NCBI GenBank assembly: GCA_947561715.1
Contig: OX387198.1
Span: 12,276,001 to 12,340,000 of the forward strand
Length of the DNA: 64,000 bases
Direction of reading: 5' to 3'
From: Ascidia mentula
Lineage: Eukaryota; Chordata; Ascidiacea; Phlebobranchia; Ascidiidae
Shown: positions 60,250-64,000 of the stretch, piece by piece
How positions within the stretch are numbered: the first letter of the stretch is position 1
How the letters are laid out: each line of letters begins with the position of its first letter
Made by a program: the position numbers and the translations under genes
Notes under the pieces: generated by a model
The model's database searches: none
What the model was told of the DNA's origin: nothing
What the model saw: only the letters and a program-made list of their open reading frames with translations

Positions 60250-62170
60250 AATGTTGCTAAAGGGGGAAACAATGATTGTTTTCTCGCAATGCCTTGTATA
60301 TAAAAATGAATTTGCTCCCCTACATTTTAGACAAACCGGAGATAAATAAAGCTTGTACAAATGCTGTATGTTGGTCGTTACTATTAAGTAACTTAGTGTA
60401 AGCCACAGATTGCCAATCTCTGTTGCTAGATAGCTTAAATATCGCACAATAAGGAATAATATTTAGTTTTATGCTAAAATGTATTACTCAAGACAGACTG
60501 TTGTTTTTCATTTTGTTTAAAGCGCAAAGTTGAAGATAAACCAGAACGCTGTCTTTGACCATATCAGTTGCAAAATGAGTATAGTAAAAAGCACATAACA
60601 TTTTTCCTTATTGAATTTATTGAGCAAAAGCACTCTTACTTAATTCTATCTTTCACGATAGTGTACCTAAAATTCATGCAAAGAAATGTTATTTGCAGTT
60701 GCGTTGTTCTCGTCAAGTTTGAATAAAATTAATGACTTAAAATCTAAATCTATTTTTCCTGGTTGCGCACCTGTAGGCCTACATGGAAGACGTACGGTTG
60801 CCTGCAGATCAAATTATATTCCGTTTTGATAGATCACATAAATGCAGTGGTGACTGCTGTGGCTCTGGGCTAGCTGGTAATTTAGCCACACGCGAGGTAT
60901 TTCCACTTTGAGGCGCTGTTGAGTCAACGTCTAACCGATGGTAACCAAGTTACCTTTACGGCGCATGAAACAAGAGGCATTGCTAAACCAAGCTACTTTC
61001 ATAATGAACTTTTGTAAAAGGTGTATTTTTCTGGCAAAGTAAATATCTGCTAGAAGGCGTTGTAAAGTAGTTGTTGGTTGAATTTTAGGTTTAATTGAGG
61101 ATAAATTAATTGGGCAATAAATCATTTTCCCAGCGTCATACGCGGACCGTTTAATATCAGAATACACGCGCTTTCTTCACTATATTTTCACTTTCACAAA
61201 TGTTAATTATCACGTAAGATCGGTAGATCTTTCAAAAATGATCAACGGCCATCTGTAGACGCGGAAGTGGCATTGCGGCTACTGGCGCACATTTAAATAC
61301 ACATGGGTTATGGCTACAACCACGTCACAAACCAAGCAGGAAAATTGCAATCAACACAGATATTTGATATGCACATAGCAAGACCACATAACCAATGTAG
61401 TTTCCAAAGGTGAATGTTTTCTCATTTGTTAGGTAATAAATTTATATGCAATCTGATAAGATATTTAGAGACAAATATTTATATTTGGAAATACTACTTT
61501 TTGGAAATACTACTTTCCCTATTTAAAAATCCTTGTGCGTGTTTTAAATTCTAATGGATCGATCAGATTGTAATAGATTTGCAGCCAAATCATGTCAAAT
61601 TAAGTCACTCCCTGAAAGTTTTCATGCTTCAAAAATATGTAGGCTTTTTTATGCTACTTTTTTCTTCTGTGACTACAGCAATTTAAGGTTTAAACTCCTA
61701 ACCAAGTAGGTTTTTAGATGAAAAGTTACAACACGCAGTGCTTGTAGAAAATAGTTGCTATCAACTGACTGTCAAAATGCATGGAGCAGAACACATGAAA
61801 TGACCCTTTGTTCAATCCCTAATAAAAACAATGAGCTCTATTGGTCAACCAAGGAAAAAAAAGCGTACTCGCATTGCAGGTGTACACAAAAAGACGATAC
61901 AGTAAATTAATATTTCACAAGAAAAATGCTGTTGACTTAAGGTAATTAGGGTTTTACGTTGTAATTTTTGATACTTAGGTGGCTCTGCAGTTTTTTTCTG
62001 AAACGTGTTATAGTTGATAAAAAACATTACACTAAATGGCAACTACATCGTTTGATCAAGGTAGCATACTAAACCGACCAATATCCGTGAAGCGCATTGG
62101 GTTTAGTTTTGTTGCTAAAATGTGACTCTTTTCCGTTTGTTTTAGGTAGCACTGCTGGTTCTACATGCGA
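60250..62170. repeat. Intergenic spacer of the D tandem array, copy 2
   Basis: Aligns with 54,840-56,960. A block matching about 55,860-56,060 is missing after about 61,250, so the spacer is shorter. Confidence 0.7.
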
Positions 62171-62345
62171 AAGGGCAAACAAAGTTCTTCGCGAATAAAC
62201 CTTTAACAAAGCTTTCTTCGCGAGGGCACAAAGCTTTGTTTTTCTTGTATTGAAATTTCATTGTATTGACGGTAAGAGCAGGGGAAAAGTTCAAACGGAA
62301 GCGAAATTGGAGAGGAGTTGCTCCTATATTGTTAAAATAATGACG
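62037..62345 (+). pseudogene. Relic gene A-type first exons upstream of D3
   Basis: MATTSFDQ-encoding exon, then a degraded second exon, as at 56,822. Confidence 0.6.
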
Positions 62346-62475
62346 CAGCTTTGCGCCACTGCAACAAGGAGTTTATAAGGAAGTCATACAAAAGTGGAGC
62401 TGCATGAAGTGCAGTAGTTAAGTGTTTTTACCGCTAAAACTGACATCGGTCAAAATGCATAGCAGTAGTCACGAA

Positions 62476-64000
62476 ATGACCGTTCGTCCAATATCTGATG
62501 AAAATTGTGAGTCGTGTTTTTTTGGACGTCTACGTAAAGCGTAAATACTTCCCAATGTTGGTCAACTTTGAAATTATTCATCACAATACTAAGAGTAGAA
62601 AAGAGAACATGTATTTTACTTCTTTGACAACATTGAATTTTCTTACATTATAAACCACCAACAGTACAGTACACCAAAACAAGAACCTACTTGCTTGAAA
62701 ATTAAAAAGAAATTATTTGCATTGTAGTTTATGAGCCACCTTTATGGCTTCCAGCAGATGAACAGGAAAGGTTATTAAAGTTACGTTCTGAACTTGATCA
62801 AAGTTTGAAGAGTGTGAAGATTATGCTTGTGGTATTGGGAACATGCATATTGATTGGTATTTCTGCAACACTTGGTATGGTAAGTCTGAATCCATTTACT
62901 TTCCAGACACTTTAAATTTGTTTTACATAAATAATCCAGGTAGAAAATAGGAAAACAGGGACAAAAAATTTATGCACTCGATTTTCCAACTAACTAAATT
63001 TTAAAACAATGACATGACGTCATAGTGAAAGGATACTTACAGGGAATAATAGACTTGATCAAATTCTAGCCAGTCACGATCTTTACGTAAATACAAACAT
63101 GTACGAAACAACAAAAGTCCGTTGTTTCGACCTTGCATGGCCATATTTAAACGAACGAACCATCACCAATCAAACGAAAGCACTCTTTTAAGTCATCGGT
63201 TTTCTGAAATCAAAAGGTTAAGCCAGTGAGCCGCGTGTGCATACTTTATTAAATGCCTTTTTTCAGGTTTTGATGCAAAACTTCCAAATCAAAGGTATAC
63301 GTGAACAAAAGCAGACATAACAAGAGTGTAACATGAACTGTCTTTCAGAGATCCCAATGATGCATGAAACCAACATCACGGAAGATATTCGATCTTTGCA
63401 AATCGACATTTTGTCACTGCAGGGTGACCTATGAAACAATCCGATTGATTTTTGCTTGCACTAACCATTCTGTTGTTTAAAAAAATCTTAAAATGACAAA
63501 TTAAGTCTGTACATCAGTGCGTTTAAATCATAATAACCACCTCTATTTCCATTTAGAACAACAAACGAAATACGGGAATCACCCCACAATCAAGTCGATG
63601 GAAGGTAAAAGTCATGCACAAAGCAACAACTAATTAGGCGACACGTCATGTAAACTTCACGTTGTTCAGATGTAGTTGTGAGGTTTAGAAACTATACTAC
63701 GTTTGGATCGTTTAATTTTGAATTCCAGCAAAATAATGTTGCGTTGCCATTAGCTGCAACAAGGAAATTACTAGTTACGATTTACCTCGTGTATCAGAAC
63801 ACAATTTTTAAATATTTAAATTTAGTACATGTGAAGGTGCAATACATACACTTGCATTAAGGTTCGTGTATTTTCTTTCAAAGACTGGAAACAAATGATG
63901 AAATTTCAGCGTGCAATGAGCAAAGCAGCCTCCGAGGTTTTTCCATCTTTAATTCCTGGCTTTTATCGGTTCAAATACGATGGAGGCGATGATTACATCA
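62476..64000 (+). CDS. Gene D3: DGG-motif membrane protein, tandem unit 3 (runs off window)
   Basis: Exons: 62476-62506 (MTVRPISDEN), 62728-62879 (helix MLVVLGTCILIGISATLGM), 63267-63294, stalk 63349-63423 (75 nt) and 63557-63604 (48 nt), then the first ectodomain exon from 63884 to the edge. Relative to D2 it lacks the 84-nt stalk exon (sequence before about 63,745 does not match) and has a different first stalk exon after MMHET. The end of the window is nearly identical to D1 and D2. Confidence 0.75.

Noticed and set aside
1..64000. CRISPR arrays, bacterial operons, rRNA and tRNA genes
   Set aside because: None seen; the sequence is intron-bearing animal DNA. tRNA genes were only looked for by eye.

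Overview
This is animal nuclear DNA. It is AT-rich, with short GT-AG introns, many small exons, DNA and LTR transposons, and a relaxin-receptor-like GPCR. An ascidian tunicate (Ciona-like) is my best guess from gene style; nothing in the window proves the species.

The backbone is an unnamed family of single-pass membrane proteins. The shared plan is a short N-terminal exon, an exon encoding about 25 cytoplasmic residues plus one transmembrane helix, a variable number of small phase-1/phase-1 'stalk' exons (most exactly 75 nt), and a six-exon C-terminal ectodomain (exon lengths 155, 59, 106-109, 153-159, 128-131 and 79-91 nt). The first exon of that domain carries a motif of the type DGGNDM(F/Y)D.GN. 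I find gene A (minus, 1-6,938, running off the left edge), gene B (minus, 28,534-32,495), gene C (plus, 46,872-49,606), and a plus-strand tandem array: D1 (52,310-54,827), D2 (57,226-60,243) and D3 (62,476 to beyond the right edge). Orphan or decayed exons lie at 10.3, 26.3-27.5, 44.4, 56.8 and 62.0 kb. The upstream region of gene A (7.0-8.3 kb) is an inverted copy of the D2 and D3 upstream regions.

Between A and B lies an alpha/beta-hydrolase epoxide-hydrolase-like gene (minus, 11.9-15.5 kb) with two broken partial copies to its right. The copies are interrupted by a Ty3/gypsy element (17,823-21,941, identical 141-bp LTRs, AGAT target duplication) and a Harbinger/PIF element (22,142-25,902, CAG target duplication, near-complete transposase). 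Between B and C sits a class-A GPCR with an LDL-receptor class A array, related to relaxin receptors (minus, 34.6-43.2 kb).

The most striking non-coding finding is a repeat family that carries type I hammerhead ribozymes. Two with complete cores form the inverted ends of a foldback element at 4.44-4.92 kb. A third is at 30.36 kb, and decayed relatives lie at 9.7, 30.5, 31.7-31.9, 39.8, 41.5 and 47.0 kb. Intergenic stretches at 8.3-10.2, 32.5-34.5, 43.2-46.8, 49.6-52.3 and 54.9-56.8 kb hold mostly repeats and no gene I can support. Exon boundaries were read by eye and could be off by a few bases.
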